A stretch of DNA of 64,000 nt from assembly GCF_000369065.1 (NCBI RefSeq), contig NZ_KB849803.1, forward strand, positions 62,001 through 126,000, read 5' to 3'. Source of the DNA: Acinetobacter haemolyticus CIP 64.3 = MTCC 9819. Its GTDB lineage: Bacteria; Pseudomonadota; Gammaproteobacteria; Pseudomonadales; Moraxellaceae. Positions 47,875 through 57,732 of this stretch are shown here, piece after piece; the first letter of the stretch is position 1, and each line of letters begins with the position of its first letter. The notes under the pieces were generated by a model that was not told the DNA's origin, did no database searches, and was given only the letters and a program-made list of their open reading frames with translations. Both the position numbers and the translations under genes were made by a program.

Positions 47875-49430
47875 GAAACTTTTTTGACAAGCTGTTAAGC
47901 CCTGCCAACAATCAAAAACAGTTGCCTTTTATTATTCCTTTATTGATTGCTCTCATTTCAGGTGCGATCTTTAGTTTGGCACTGGCACCCTATTATTTTT
48001 GGTGGCTTGCGATTCTATCGCCTGCATTGTTATATGCAACTTTGAGACAACGAAACCCTAAACAAGCCTTCATATTAGGCTGGGCCTATGGTTTTGGCCT
48101 ATGGTTTGTAGGCGCTTTTTGGCTCTATACGTCCATTCATGTCTACGGCGATACCAATGCAGTTCTCAGTGTCTTAATGATCAGCATCATGGCATTGTTA
48201 ATGGGGCTGTTTACTGCCCTGCAAACATGGCTATATCGTCGCTTTTTCCCAGAAACACCTTTGACCTTTGCCCCACTTTGGGTTTTGTTTGAATGGACCA
48301 AGACTTGGGTATTCACTGGTTTTCCGTGGTTATTTGCTGGTTATGCCTTCACTGAACGCTTTTTAGATGGCTATGCCCCATTATTTGGTATCTATGCCGT
48401 CTCATTTGTAGTGATCGTACTTGCCTGCGCGCTGGTGGAAATTCTGAATCGACGCTGGTTTTGGGCGATTCCTTCTGCACTGTTATTGATCGGTGCATGG
48501 GGTGCAGGGCTTATTCAATTTGTTCAACCTAAAGATGAAAAACCACTCAAGGTTTCTTTGCTTCAAGGCAATATTCCTCAAGACCTTAAATGGTTGACTG
48601 AATATCAAATTAAGACCCTCGAGATTTATGCCAATTTATCACGCAAAGAATGGGGACAAGACCTCATCGTTTGGCCTGAATCCTCGATTCCTTTGTTTCA
48701 AACTGATATTCCTGATTTTCTAAAGGCGATGGCTGTCCAAGCCAAAAAGACCGACACGGCTTGGGTTACAGGCATACCATACTGGGATATTCCTCAGTCG
48801 CAACAAGCGGGTGAGCCAATGTACTACAATAGTATTATGGCTTCAGGTAGTGATTCTTCTGGTTTATACAAGAAACAACGTTTAGTTCCTTTTGGTGAGT
48901 ACATTCCACTATCTGGAATGTTGAAGTGGGTGCTGCCAGCCATGCAAAATGATGTCAGTATGGCAGGATTTTCTCGTGGCGAAGCCAATCAAAAACCATT
49001 GATGGTTAAAGGTCATGCTTTAGCAGCAGCGATTTGCTATGAAGTTGCCTATCCAAATCTAACCCGTCGGAATGCACTCAATAGTGACTTTCTCATTACA
49101 GTTTCGAATGATGCATGGTTTACAGGTACAGCAGGCCCTTGGCAACATTTACAAATGGTTCAAATGCGTGCCAAAGAAAATGGACGTTGGTTTATTCGTG
49201 CAACCAATACAGGTGTCACCGCATTTATCGATCATCATGGACATATTGTTAAACAAGCACCTATCGATGAAGAGGCAGTATTACGTGGGGAGTTACCTGC
49301 TATGCAAGGGCAAACCTTATATAGCCGTTTAAGTGATTATCCAATACTGATCTTCTCATTGCTTTTATTAATTGTAGGCTGGATGTATCGTCCACGTAAG
49401 GTCGATGTTTCTTTCAAATCACGTCGATAA
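47871..49430 (+). CDS. lnt: Apolipoprotein N-acyltransferase
   Basis: 519 residues. Adds the third acyl chain to lipoproteins in the inner membrane. Six or more hydrophobic helices (about 15-215), then a nitrilase domain with Glu in LIVWPESSIPLFQ, Lys in GLYKKQRLVPFGEYIP and the catalytic Cys in AAAICYEVAYPN. Coupled to corC, and followed by a strong terminator. Confidence 0.96.
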   Translation: MRNFFDKLLSPANNQKQLPFIIPLLIALISGAIFSLALAPYYFWWLAILSPALLYATLRQRNPKQAFILGWAYGFGLWFVGAFWLYTSIHVYGDTNAVLSVLMISIMALLMGLFTALQTWLYRRFFPETPLTFAPLWVLFEWTKTWVFTGFPWLFAGYAFTERFLDGYAPLFGIYAVSFVVIVLACALVEILNRRWFWAIPSALLLIGAWGAGLIQFVQPKDEKPLKVSLLQGNIPQDLKWLTEYQIKTLEIYANLSRKEWGQDLIVWPESSIPLFQTDIPDFLKAMAVQAKKTDTAWVTGIPYWDIPQSQQAGEPMYYNSIMASGSDSSGLYKKQRLVPFGEYIPLSGMLKWVLPAMQNDVSMAGFSRGEANQKPLMVKGHALAAAICYEVAYPNLTRRNALNSDFLITVSNDAWFTGTAGPWQHLQMVQMRAKENGRWFIRATNTGVTAFIDHHGHIVKQAPIDEEAVLRGELPAMQGQTLYSRLSDYPILIFSLLLLIVGWMYRPRKVDVSFKSRR

Positions 49431-49434
49431 TATC

Positions 49435-49470
49435 AAAAAGAGCGTTTTACAATAAAACGCTCTTTTTTTG
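49435..49470 (+). terminator. Rho-independent terminator of corC-lnt
   Basis: AAAAAGAGCGTTTT (49435-49448) and AAAACGCTCTTTTT (49454-49467) form a perfect 14-bp stem with a five-base loop, followed by T. Confidence 0.95.
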
Positions 49471-49551
49471 ACCCAAAAATATTTACATCATTACGAATAG
49501 CTTTTGTATTTGCCTCAGAAAAAATAGACGATGTAAAAGCTCGAATGAGAG

Positions 49552-49896
49552 TTAAAGTACCAACGACAATTGCAAAGATAAATACGCGACTAAACTAGAC
49601 AAAAATAACATGGGAATATAGCGATAGGTTTTAAATAAAAATTTCTCATATTTGGAAATCAAATCTGCATGACGCCAAACACTAGTTTTCAAAGCACTTA
49701 AAAAACATAAGACAAACCATGCACTCAACATACTCAGTGCAAAAAAGCCAATCATAATTTGGCTACTGCCTTCAGTTGTTTGCCATAAAGTCAAAGCACC
49801 TTGACTAATTGGTAATAAAGTTAAAATAAGCAATACAGATTTCAGCATTGCCCAATGAAACTGATTCAGTTCATCCAACACAAAAAATGCTTTCAT
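49552..49896 (-). CDS. Unknown small membrane protein
   Basis: 114 residues with three hydrophobic segments (about 15-35, 46-68 and 90-113). I do not recognise the family. The ORF has a plausible start with GGAGAT a few bases upstream. It is monocistronic, AT-rich like its surroundings, and convergent with lnt. It may be an Acinetobacter-specific inner membrane protein. Confidence 0.7.
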   Translation of the reverse strand: MKAFFVLDELNQFHWAMLKSVLLILTLLPISQGALTLWQTTEGSSQIMIGFFALSMLSAWFVLCFLSALKTSVWRHADLISKYEKFLFKTYRYIPMLFLSSLVAYLSLQLSLVL

Positions 49897-50102
49897 CTGT
49901 TATCTCCACACGTCAATTCAATGATCTAAATTTATTATGCAAAGCTTTGATCTAAAGAAAAAGTCTATTTTGACTCTTATTTCTTTTTTCTTGTAACCAT
50001 TAAATATAGGAATAATTCTTATTATAAATCTCAAATCTATAATATTTTATCAATTCTTTTTATTTCAAAAACTTATGATTGGTTTTATTATTAAGAAACA
50101 TT

Positions 50103-50144
50103 ATCACTTCACTCCTTATTCATCTAAATTAAGAGTGAAGTGAT
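50103..50144. terminator. Long perfect inverted repeat after gspG
   Basis: ATCACTTCACTC (50103-50114) and GAGTGAAGTGAT (50133-50144) pair over 12 bp around an 18-base AT-rich loop. It lies just beyond the gspG stop codon and is the likely terminator of gspF-gspG, although the T-run on the minus strand is short. Confidence 0.7.
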
Positions 50145-50159
50145 ATTTTTAATTAAAAA

Positions 50160-50690
50160 TTATGGTTGATAATAAATATCAGCATCATTACCTTCTCCGC
50201 CTTCTTTACCATCTGCACCAAATGAATATAAATCGAATGAGCGTCCATCACGGCCTGGAATGACATACTGTAAATCATTTTCCCAACTGTCTTTTGGATA
50301 ACCACCTTTCACATAACCACCAGGCAACCAATTTTTTGCAGATGCAGGCTGATTCACTAAAGCATCTAAACCACCATCTTGCATTGATGGATATCGACCA
50401 TTGTCCAACTTATATTGATCTAATGCTCCAGCCACGCCTTTTAAAGTAATTTGTGTGGTATCCACTTTTGCTTTTTCACCACGCCCCATCACATTCGGAA
50501 CGATCAACGCAGCAAGTACACCAAGAATTACAATAACAACCATCACTTCGATGAGCGTAAATCCTGAGGCACGCTTCATTCGAGCAACGCTCGACCGCGC
50601 CGCTATGCTTTGAGTGCAAGTATTCAAGCTTTGTTCAACATTGTGCTTATTCATTGAATTATTCATATTCATCTCTTTCATGTCACTCAT
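50160..50690 (-). CDS. gspG: Type II secretion major pseudopilin GspG
   Basis: 176 residues as given. The prepilin peptidase site is ASG-FTLIEVMVVIVILGVLAALIVPNVMGR, with cleavage after Gly43 and the essential Glu five residues on. The C-terminal domain has GspG calcium-site segments GRYPSMQDGGLDALV and FDLYSFGADGKEGGE. The 43-residue leader is unusually long: starts at the codons for residues 9, 13 or 38 (MKRASG) would give shorter ones. It overlaps the gspF stop. Confidence 0.95.
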   Translation of the reverse strand: MSDMKEMNMNNSMNKHNVEQSLNTCTQSIAARSSVARMKRASGFTLIEVMVVIVILGVLAALIVPNVMGRGEKAKVDTTQITLKGVAGALDQYKLDNGRYPSMQDGGLDALVNQPASAKNWLPGGYVKGGYPKDSWENDLQYVIPGRDGRSFDLYSFGADGKEGGEGNDADIYYQP

Positions 50691-51895
50691 TAGATCATAT
50701 TGTTCATATTAATAATTGGCAACATTACCGCAATCACAATCACCAACACAATTGCTGCCATAAAAATCAACATTAAAGGTTCAAGTAATGCCAACAAGGT
50801 GGAGATAAATGTGGTGACCTCTCGATCTTGCATGGTTGATGCCCGATCCAACATTCGATCTAACTCACCAGAAGCTTCACCACTGCGAATCATTTGTACC
50901 ATCATTGGTGGGAAATAGCCGCAACGCTCTAGTTGTGTTGCTAGATTCCCCCCTTCGGTGACACGTTCCATCGCCACAGTAATTGCATCACGAATTACCC
51001 AGTTATTACTCACCTCTGCGCCGATACGTAAAGCCTCAACCAGAGGAACACCAGAACGCGTCAAAATAGACAGAGTACTGGCAAACCGTGCTGCATTTAT
51101 ACCACGTGAAAGTTTACCAAATAGTGGCAATCTGAGCGTTAATCGGTCAAATGCATAATGACCCGCTGTCGTTCTTAAGAAACGGGTAAATAGAACCACG
51201 GCAACAAACCCAATGATTAACATCGCCACCCATGCCTGCTTAATAAAGGCGCTGGCTTTCATCAGGGCAACAGTAATCCAAGGCAAGGCTTCTTTGCTTT
51301 GCTCAAATGTTTTCACAATTTCGGGGACAACATAGGTCATCAGCCCCATAACAATTGCAAAGGACATCAGCATCAAGATAATCGGGTAAATCATTGCACC
51401 CTGAATTTTCTTTTGCATGGCAAAACGATTTTCAGTGTAATCTGAAAGCTGATCTAAAATCAGATCCAAATGCCCTGATCGCTCACCAGCGGCGACCGTG
51501 GCAATATAAAGCTCAGGAAAACGACCTGATTGCTGCATCCCTTGTGCCAGCGAATGCCCTTCTAACACCTTTGAGCGCACTGAGATCAATAGATTTTGGA
51601 CATGTGATTTTTCACTCTGTTTGCTAACCGCACGCAATGCCTCTTCTAATGGAATACCCGCCGCCACTAAAACAGAAAGTTGCCGTGTCATCAAAGCCAG
51701 ATCATAAGCACTAAAACCTTTTCTAAACCATGAGCGATGTTGTTGTTTGTCTTTTTGCTCAACGGCATCGACCGCGATTGGCGTCCATGCTTTATCTCGT
51801 AACTGTTGACGAATTTGACGTGCAGAATCTCCTTCAAGCACACCTTTATGTTGCTTTCCAGAAGCATCAATAGCAGTAAATTGATAAGCTGGCAT
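50690..51895 (-). CDS. gspF: Type II secretion inner-membrane platform protein GspF
   Basis: 401 residues. Two T2SF domains (about 70-190 and 270-392) with three membrane helices (about 170, 220 and 375). Typical motifs are ALMTRQLSVLVAAGIPLEEAL and the repeated ARFASTLSILTRSGVPLVEAL. GspF anchors the pseudopilus assembly machinery. Only gspF and gspG are here; the rest of the system lies elsewhere, as usual in Acinetobacter. Confidence 0.95.
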   Translation of the reverse strand: MPAYQFTAIDASGKQHKGVLEGDSARQIRQQLRDKAWTPIAVDAVEQKDKQQHRSWFRKGFSAYDLALMTRQLSVLVAAGIPLEEALRAVSKQSEKSHVQNLLISVRSKVLEGHSLAQGMQQSGRFPELYIATVAAGERSGHLDLILDQLSDYTENRFAMQKKIQGAMIYPIILMLMSFAIVMGLMTYVVPEIVKTFEQSKEALPWITVALMKASAFIKQAWVAMLIIGFVAVVLFTRFLRTTAGHYAFDRLTLRLPLFGKLSRGINAARFASTLSILTRSGVPLVEALRIGAEVSNNWVIRDAITVAMERVTEGGNLATQLERCGYFPPMMVQMIRSGEASGELDRMLDRASTMQDREVTTFISTLLALLEPLMLIFMAAIVLVIVIAVMLPIINMNNMI

Positions 51896-52043
51896 GGTTC
51901 TGTTCTAATTGTCCCAAAATAGTTGTCGTTACTGTTGCATCCATATGCTGGAATCATTCATATTCATTTATACATAACGCTCAGCACTTTAGCATAATTA
52001 TATGACATACAGTCATGCCATTTTACACGTGAATGAAACCAAT

Positions 52044-54269
52044 ATGCCTAGCGAAAATTCTAACGCCATTTTGTACCGTATTCGAGTTGCCCTACCCGTA
52101 TATGTGTATGACACGTTTGACTATACGGTCAGTGCCGAACAGTATCAACAAGCACAGATTGGAGCGCGTGTTGCAGTGTCGTTCGGACGACAAAATCTCG
52201 TAGGTATCATTGTTGAAAAAATTGATCCTAATCAAGTTTTCACAGGTCAATTTAAACTGAAAGCAATTACTGAATTACTTGATAAAGAAGCAATATTAGA
52301 TCAACACGTTTTAACTTTGATGACATGGTCTGCTCAGTATTATCAATTCCCAATTGGCGAAGTGATGCAAAGTGCCCTCCCCACACTACTCAGACAAGGG
52401 CGTGCATTAGACATTTTATTTCATCTGTGGAAAATCGTGCCAAATGATGATCCGAATGCATTATTGAAACGCTCTCCAAAACAATATGAGGCGTATCAAA
52501 TCTTAAAAATACATCCTCATGGCACCACTGAAAATGTCTTGAACCTCAGTGGTGTTGAAACTGCAACACTGAAAGCTTTAGAAAAGAAAGGGTTGGTTGA
52601 GTGTTGTCTGGAACCACATGATTTTAGCCCCACACCTGTACAATTGGCGCAAGTACCACTCACAGCCAATGAGGATCAAAAAAGAGCGATTCAACAAATC
52701 CTCAAAGAGCAGCATCATTACCAAGCATTTTTACTGGATGGCTTAACAGGCAGTGGCAAAACTGAAGTTTATCTGCAAGTCATGCATGAAGTATTAAAGC
52801 AGGGTAAGCAGGTGTTGGTACTGGTTCCAGAAATCGGCCTTACCCCTCAAACTGTCGCTCGCTTTAAATCACGTTTTCATTGTGATATTGCTTTATTACA
52901 TTCAGGTTTAAATGACTCGAAGCGCTTACAAGCATGGCAACACGCACAAACAGGAAAAGCTTCGATTGTGATCGGGACTCGTTCTGCGATCTACACGCCG
53001 CTTCCTCATCTCGGACTGATTATCCTCGATGAAGAGCATGATCTTTCTTATAAACAGCAAGAAGGCTTTCGTTATCATACCCGTGATGTAGCGCTCTACA
53101 GAGGATACTTACAACATTGTCCTGTGATTCTTGGATCTGCAACACCGAGTATCGATAGCTATCATCTGGTCGAGTCAGGCAAACTACATCTACTGGAACT
53201 CAATCAACGTGCTGGCGTCGCTGTCCTGCCTAAAATGCATGTGATTGATTTAAAAATTGCCAAGAAAAAACATGGTATCAGCCAAAATTTAATTGAGCAA
53301 ATCAAACTCACCTTAGAACGCAAAGAACAAGTGTTGATCTTTCTCAACCGTCGGGGTTATGCACCGATTCTGATGTGTGAAAGTTGTGGTTGGCAAGCCA
53401 ATTGCCCCCATTGTGATGCGCATTTCACCCTTCATTCTCAGCCTTATCATTATTTACATTGTCATCATTGCGGCACCATCAATCGCCTCCCCGATCATTG
53501 CCCAGCATGCCAAAAACAAAGTTTAAAAACGATTGGCGCTGGAACGGCAAAACTTGAAGAGCATTTACAAGAGTTATTTCCTCACAATGAAGTGATTCGA
53601 GTTGATCGTGACAGTACTAGCCGTGTCGGAAGTTGGCAGAAAATTTATGACCGTATCCAACAAAATAAACCGAGTATTTTATTGGGCACACAAATGCTTG
53701 CTAAAGGACATCATTTCCCACATGTAACTTTGGTGGCTATTTTAGATATTGACGCTGGTTTACTGAGCGTGGATATCCGCGCCCCTGAACGTACCGCACA
53801 ATTAATAGTACAAGTGGCCGGACGCGCTGGACGAGGCGAACATAAAGGGAATGTCTATTTACAAAGTCTTCGCCCTGATCATCCTATGCTCACCACATTA
53901 ATTGAACATGACTATCGTACGGTTGCTAAACAAATGCTGGCTGAGCGTAAACTTGCAATGCTCCCTCCGTATCGTTATACAGTATTGGTACGTGTTGAAT
54001 CGAAAGATCGAGAATATAGCCAGAACTTTTTGGCGGATATTGCGCAACAACTGAGAACAATGGCTGGCGATTTAGTTGATATTTGGGGGCCAATTCCCGC
54101 ACCGATGGAACGTAAAGCTGGACGTTATCGTGCCCACATGGTGATTTTGTCGGCCGATCGCGCCAAACTGCATTTTTATTTGCGTCAATGGTGGCAACAA
54201 GTGGTACATTTACCTCGTCAGCACCAACTCAGGCTATCCATCGATGTTGATCCACAAGAGTTTAGTTAG
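52044..54269 (+). CDS. priA: Primosomal replication helicase PriA
   Basis: Restarts replication at collapsed forks. 741 residues from 52044 (MPSENSNAILYRIRV); an in-frame start at 52002 is also possible, with no ribosome site to choose. An N-terminal 3' DNA-binding domain is followed by helicase motif I (GLTGSGKTE) and motif II (DEEHDLSY), a two-zinc region with CESCGWQANCPHC, HCHHCG and CPACQK, and the C-terminal helicase lobe with VAGRAGRGE. Confidence 0.95.
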   Translation: MPSENSNAILYRIRVALPVYVYDTFDYTVSAEQYQQAQIGARVAVSFGRQNLVGIIVEKIDPNQVFTGQFKLKAITELLDKEAILDQHVLTLMTWSAQYYQFPIGEVMQSALPTLLRQGRALDILFHLWKIVPNDDPNALLKRSPKQYEAYQILKIHPHGTTENVLNLSGVETATLKALEKKGLVECCLEPHDFSPTPVQLAQVPLTANEDQKRAIQQILKEQHHYQAFLLDGLTGSGKTEVYLQVMHEVLKQGKQVLVLVPEIGLTPQTVARFKSRFHCDIALLHSGLNDSKRLQAWQHAQTGKASIVIGTRSAIYTPLPHLGLIILDEEHDLSYKQQEGFRYHTRDVALYRGYLQHCPVILGSATPSIDSYHLVESGKLHLLELNQRAGVAVLPKMHVIDLKIAKKKHGISQNLIEQIKLTLERKEQVLIFLNRRGYAPILMCESCGWQANCPHCDAHFTLHSQPYHYLHCHHCGTINRLPDHCPACQKQSLKTIGAGTAKLEEHLQELFPHNEVIRVDRDSTSRVGSWQKIYDRIQQNKPSILLGTQMLAKGHHFPHVTLVAILDIDAGLLSVDIRAPERTAQLIVQVAGRAGRGEHKGNVYLQSLRPDHPMLTTLIEHDYRTVAKQMLAERKLAMLPPYRYTVLVRVESKDREYSQNFLADIAQQLRTMAGDLVDIWGPIPAPMERKAGRYRAHMVILSADRAKLHFYLRQWWQQVVHLPRQHQLRLSIDVDPQEFS

Positions 54270-54309
54270 TCTAATTCCATATGCAAAACAGAAAAGTTTG
54301 AGGCAATAG

Positions 54310-56127
54310 ATGTCCTTACTGCTATCCATCATTTTTTTACTAACTGCGGCTTTAATTATTGTCCCACTCACAAAACGATATACCTCAAATACTGTTTTGG
54401 GTTATCTAATTGCTGGGCTTTTACTCGGCTCAAGTGGCTTTGCACTGATCACAGATACCCAATTTATTACTCAAATTACCGAATTAGGCATGCTCTTGCT
54501 GATGTTCTTTCTCGGCTTAGCATTTCGCCCAATCCAGCTGTGGATACAACGCTATACTATTTTAAAAAACAGCGACTTAAGTTTACTGACCATCAGTTTT
54601 ATTTTAACCAGTATTTGTTTTTTCCTCTTTAATGATTTTGCCAGCAGTATCGTTCTTGGTGTAGCGCTTGCACTTTCCGCTGTAACCTTGGTTCAACAAT
54701 TGCTTCATCACCAACAAAAATCAAATAGCACACTTGGACAATCCATTTTAAGTGCTATACAGATGCAAGTATTTGTAGCGATATTATTTATTGTCTTGTT
54801 TCCTGTGTGGGATGATACAGCAACAACACGACATGGTATCGCGTATTTTGCAGCCATCATTGCAACAGTTTCAGGACTGTTCTTAGCCAGTCGTTTTCTG
54901 ATACGACCTGCGTTTCGCTATTTAGCCAAGCGCAATAGTATTGAACTTATTCCTGTATTAGGTCTTGTAACAATCCTCTCTATTATTGTCATCATGGATA
55001 TTTTAAATATTCATATTTTAATTGGCGTATTTTTAGCAGGATTATTACTCGCAGATACTGAATTCAACACTGAAGTTGAACGTATTGTTCATCCATATAA
55101 AGATATAGCGCTAGGACTCTTGTTCCTTGCAATCGGCTTAAATCTTTCATTACAGCCCCTATTCGAAACACCACTTTTGATTTTGGGATCAATCTTTTCT
55201 TTAGTATTGATCAAAACTGTGGTCATCGCAGCGATCAGCTATTATCACCAGCGCCACAAACAACTCAGCCTTCTTTCTGCCACTGCCCTTGCTCAGAGTG
55301 GCGAGTTGAGTTTTATCCTGTTGAATATTGCTGTCGCAGAACAAATTCTTGCTCAACCGATTTTTGAATCTGCGCTATGGGTGATCTTTGGCTCGATGCT
55401 TCTGACGCCTCTAGTTTTCTGGTTGGTGAATAACAAACGACTACCAATATTGCATAAGAAAATGGCAGCACAGACACCAGATATTCCCCAACATCCAATT
55501 TTGATTGTTGGATTTGGTCGTTTTGGTCAAGTGGTTGCGCGTGCCTTACATGCACAAGGTCTACACTTGAGTGTGATTGATAGCAATCAACCCGATGCTG
55601 ATTTTATTGAGCAATATGGACATCGCTTTTTTGATGCAGATGTCACTCAGGTCGAAAACCTACGAGCAGCAGGGATCGAATATTGTAAATTGCTGATCCT
55701 TGCGATTGATGATGTTGAAGACAGCATGAATCTGGCGCGTCACCTCCGTCTAAACTATCCTTATTTAGTCTTATTTGTTCGGGCACGTGATCGTCATCAT
55801 GCGCACTTATTAAAAGATATGGGGATTCAGCATATCTGGCGTGAAACCTATGCCTCATCCTTGAGCATGGCGCAACTGGCTTTGACAGAGACAGGTCTTT
55901 CAAGTGAAGAAGCTAAAGCCCAAATCGAACAATTTCAAAGCCATGATCAGCGATTATTTGATTTACGCTATTCGACTGGTGATGATTTTGACTCAATTGA
56001 AGCTTATCCGAGTGTAATCGCAGAGTTGGAATATTTATTTGAAAATACAAAAACTTTAAATACTGATCGAATGAGCAATGAACAAAACCAACAAAGTGAT
56101 GCAAATTCACCGCATGGAACAACTTGA
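54310..56127 (+). CDS. KefB/KefC-type cation:proton antiporter with TrkA-N domain
   Basis: 605 residues. The N-terminal about 370 residues form the Na/H exchanger-like membrane domain, with motifs LGYLIAGLLLGSSG and LGVALALSAVTLVQQLL. A cytosolic RCK/TrkA-N domain follows, with the nucleotide motif ILIVGFGRFGQVVARAL and an Asp at the end of the second strand (VIDSNQPDAD). Homologues exchange potassium for protons and are gated by glutathione adducts (KefB/C). Acidic C-terminal tail. SD-like GAGGCAAT precedes the start. Follows priA by 40 bases. Confidence 0.9.
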   Translation: MSLLLSIIFLLTAALIIVPLTKRYTSNTVLGYLIAGLLLGSSGFALITDTQFITQITELGMLLLMFFLGLAFRPIQLWIQRYTILKNSDLSLLTISFILTSICFFLFNDFASSIVLGVALALSAVTLVQQLLHHQQKSNSTLGQSILSAIQMQVFVAILFIVLFPVWDDTATTRHGIAYFAAIIATVSGLFLASRFLIRPAFRYLAKRNSIELIPVLGLVTILSIIVIMDILNIHILIGVFLAGLLLADTEFNTEVERIVHPYKDIALGLLFLAIGLNLSLQPLFETPLLILGSIFSLVLIKTVVIAAISYYHQRHKQLSLLSATALAQSGELSFILLNIAVAEQILAQPIFESALWVIFGSMLLTPLVFWLVNNKRLPILHKKMAAQTPDIPQHPILIVGFGRFGQVVARALHAQGLHLSVIDSNQPDADFIEQYGHRFFDADVTQVENLRAAGIEYCKLLILAIDDVEDSMNLARHLRLNYPYLVLFVRARDRHHAHLLKDMGIQHIWRETYASSLSMAQLALTETGLSSEEAKAQIEQFQSHDQRLFDLRYSTGDDFDSIEAYPSVIAELEYLFENTKTLNTDRMSNEQNQQSDANSPHGTT

Positions 56128-56235
56128 GTTTTCGTAAAATGACACCATTATTGAATGGATAACCGTTCACCATCGTATAAGCTTTCAAGGCAAAGCACCG
56201 CTTTGTTTTCCTCATTTGAGGAGCTGGAGAAAAAA

Positions 56236-57108
56236 ATGTCTGATTTACGCCAACGCTTTTTTATTGAAGATAGTCCTATTCGCGGTGAAATAGTTCATTT
56301 GGAAGAAGCACTACAAACCATTTTGGCGAAACGTGAATATATGCCTGCGGTACAAAGCTTATTAGGTGAAATGTTAAGTGCAACAGCTTTACTTGCAAGC
56401 ACCTTGAAGATCCAAGGGCGTATTAGCTTACAAATTCAAGCAACTGGTACGTTCAAATGGGCAATGGCTGAGTGTAACCATTTAGGTGAAGTCCGTGCTT
56501 TGGCTGATTATGAAGAAGATCCTCGTTTCGCTGAAGGTACTGATAGTCGCACTGTGCTTGCATCATTAACCAATCCTGTTCTGTTCATTAATATTGAACC
56601 TGAACATGGCGAGCGTTATCAAGGTATTGTTCCACTTGATCAACCAACTTTGGCAGGTTGTTTAATACAATACTATGATTTATCAGCACAAATCCCAACT
56701 CATATTGTGCTAGCTACCAATAGTCAACGTTCAGGTGGTTTATTGATTCAACTACTTCCTCGTAATGAAGAGGAACAAGAGTTCGTTGACGAAGATTTAT
56801 GGCCACGTTTAACTATGCTCACTGAGACCTTAAAACCTGAAGAGTTAACCGACCTGTCAGCCAATGAAATTCTTTATCGTTTGTATAATGAGGAAGAAGT
56901 GCGTTTACCAGAGGCCGAGCAATTAAAGTTTGGTTGCACCTGTTCTAGAGAGCGTTGTGCCAATGCTTTGATTCAAATTGGTGTAGCGGCAGTACATGAA
57001 TCCCTTGAAATCCAAAACCCAATTCAAATGGATTGCCAATGCTGTAACACACGTTATGAGTTTACCGCTGAAGAAGCTTTAGGCTTGTTTGGTGAGCATT
57101 TGAGTTAA
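56236..57108 (+). CDS. hslO: Redox-regulated chaperone Hsp33
   Basis: 290 residues from the start at 56236 (MSDLRQRFFIED), with GGAG seven bases upstream; an ATG 27 codons earlier is less likely. The C-terminal redox switch has the zinc-binding cysteines CTCSRERC and CQCCNTRY, which form disulfides under oxidative stress to activate the chaperone. The N-terminal domain spans about 1-230. An inverted repeat lies after the stop. Confidence 0.95.
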   Translation: MSDLRQRFFIEDSPIRGEIVHLEEALQTILAKREYMPAVQSLLGEMLSATALLASTLKIQGRISLQIQATGTFKWAMAECNHLGEVRALADYEEDPRFAEGTDSRTVLASLTNPVLFINIEPEHGERYQGIVPLDQPTLAGCLIQYYDLSAQIPTHIVLATNSQRSGGLLIQLLPRNEEEQEFVDEDLWPRLTMLTETLKPEELTDLSANEILYRLYNEEEVRLPEAEQLKFGCTCSRERCANALIQIGVAAVHESLEIQNPIQMDCQCCNTRYEFTAEEALGLFGEHLS

Positions 57109-57140
57109 TTAGTATTAGCTTAAATTAATGTTTTTAAAGT

Positions 57141-57175
57141 TGGTTACCCATTCAAATATAATCATGTGGTAACCA
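57141..57175 (+). terminator. Stem-loop after hslO
   Basis: TGGTTACC (57141-57148) and GGTAACCA (57168-57175) form a perfect 8-bp stem with a 19-base loop, followed by TCTTTC. Probably the hslO terminator. Confidence 0.6.
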
Positions 57176-57218
57176 TCTTTCAAATTTTATACTTTTTCCA
57201 TTCAACAATATTTTAAAA

Positions 57219-57569
57219 TTATTTTTTTCTGTTCTGCTCGATCAAACAAAGAAAATAGTCTTGTAAACAACCATCTAACACTTCATCCCCATTTTTTAGA
57301 TTAAACTCATCATCAGCTTCACCTAAATCACTAGTACCATCAAGCACGCCCAAAAAAGTTGAAATAGTATCAACCATAATTTGATGAATTATTTCAAAGA
57401 AAACTTCTTTATTATCCTCAGGCAAAGAATCAAATAATGATTGTGCCTTTAGCCAGTATGGATCTTTTACATCCTCTATTTTTGTATTAAAAAATAATTT
57501 CTTATAAAGAAGTAAATTTTCATCGACAATATATTCGTTTATTTTCTCTGCAAATTCTTGAGAATTCAT
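57219..57569 (-). CDS. Unknown acidic 116-residue protein (immunity-like)
   Basis: 116 residues, unrecognised. It is acidic, without signal peptide or membrane segment, and starts MNSQEFAEKINEYIVDENLL. Its base composition is more AT-rich than the flanking genes. The pattern (small, acidic, alpha-helical, orphan, AT-rich) resembles immunity proteins of toxin systems, but no toxin gene is adjacent, so that is speculation. It stands between hslO and the split cbpA. Confidence 0.65.
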   Translation of the reverse strand: MNSQEFAEKINEYIVDENLLLYKKLFFNTKIEDVKDPYWLKAQSLFDSLPEDNKEVFFEIIHQIMVDTISTFLGVLDGTSDLGEADDEFNLKNGDEVLDGCLQDYFLCLIEQNRKK

Positions 57570-57732
57570 TTGATAACCTACTTTTAAATTACATTTAAAA
57601 TGTTTGGGATGACCCTTATGCTGTGAAGTATAAAGGTTCTTGCTGAAACAATATCAACACACATCCCCTCTGTTTTTTCCTGCTTAATCGTCAAATAATA
57701 GAATGAAAAGTAATAGATTATGACGATAAACA

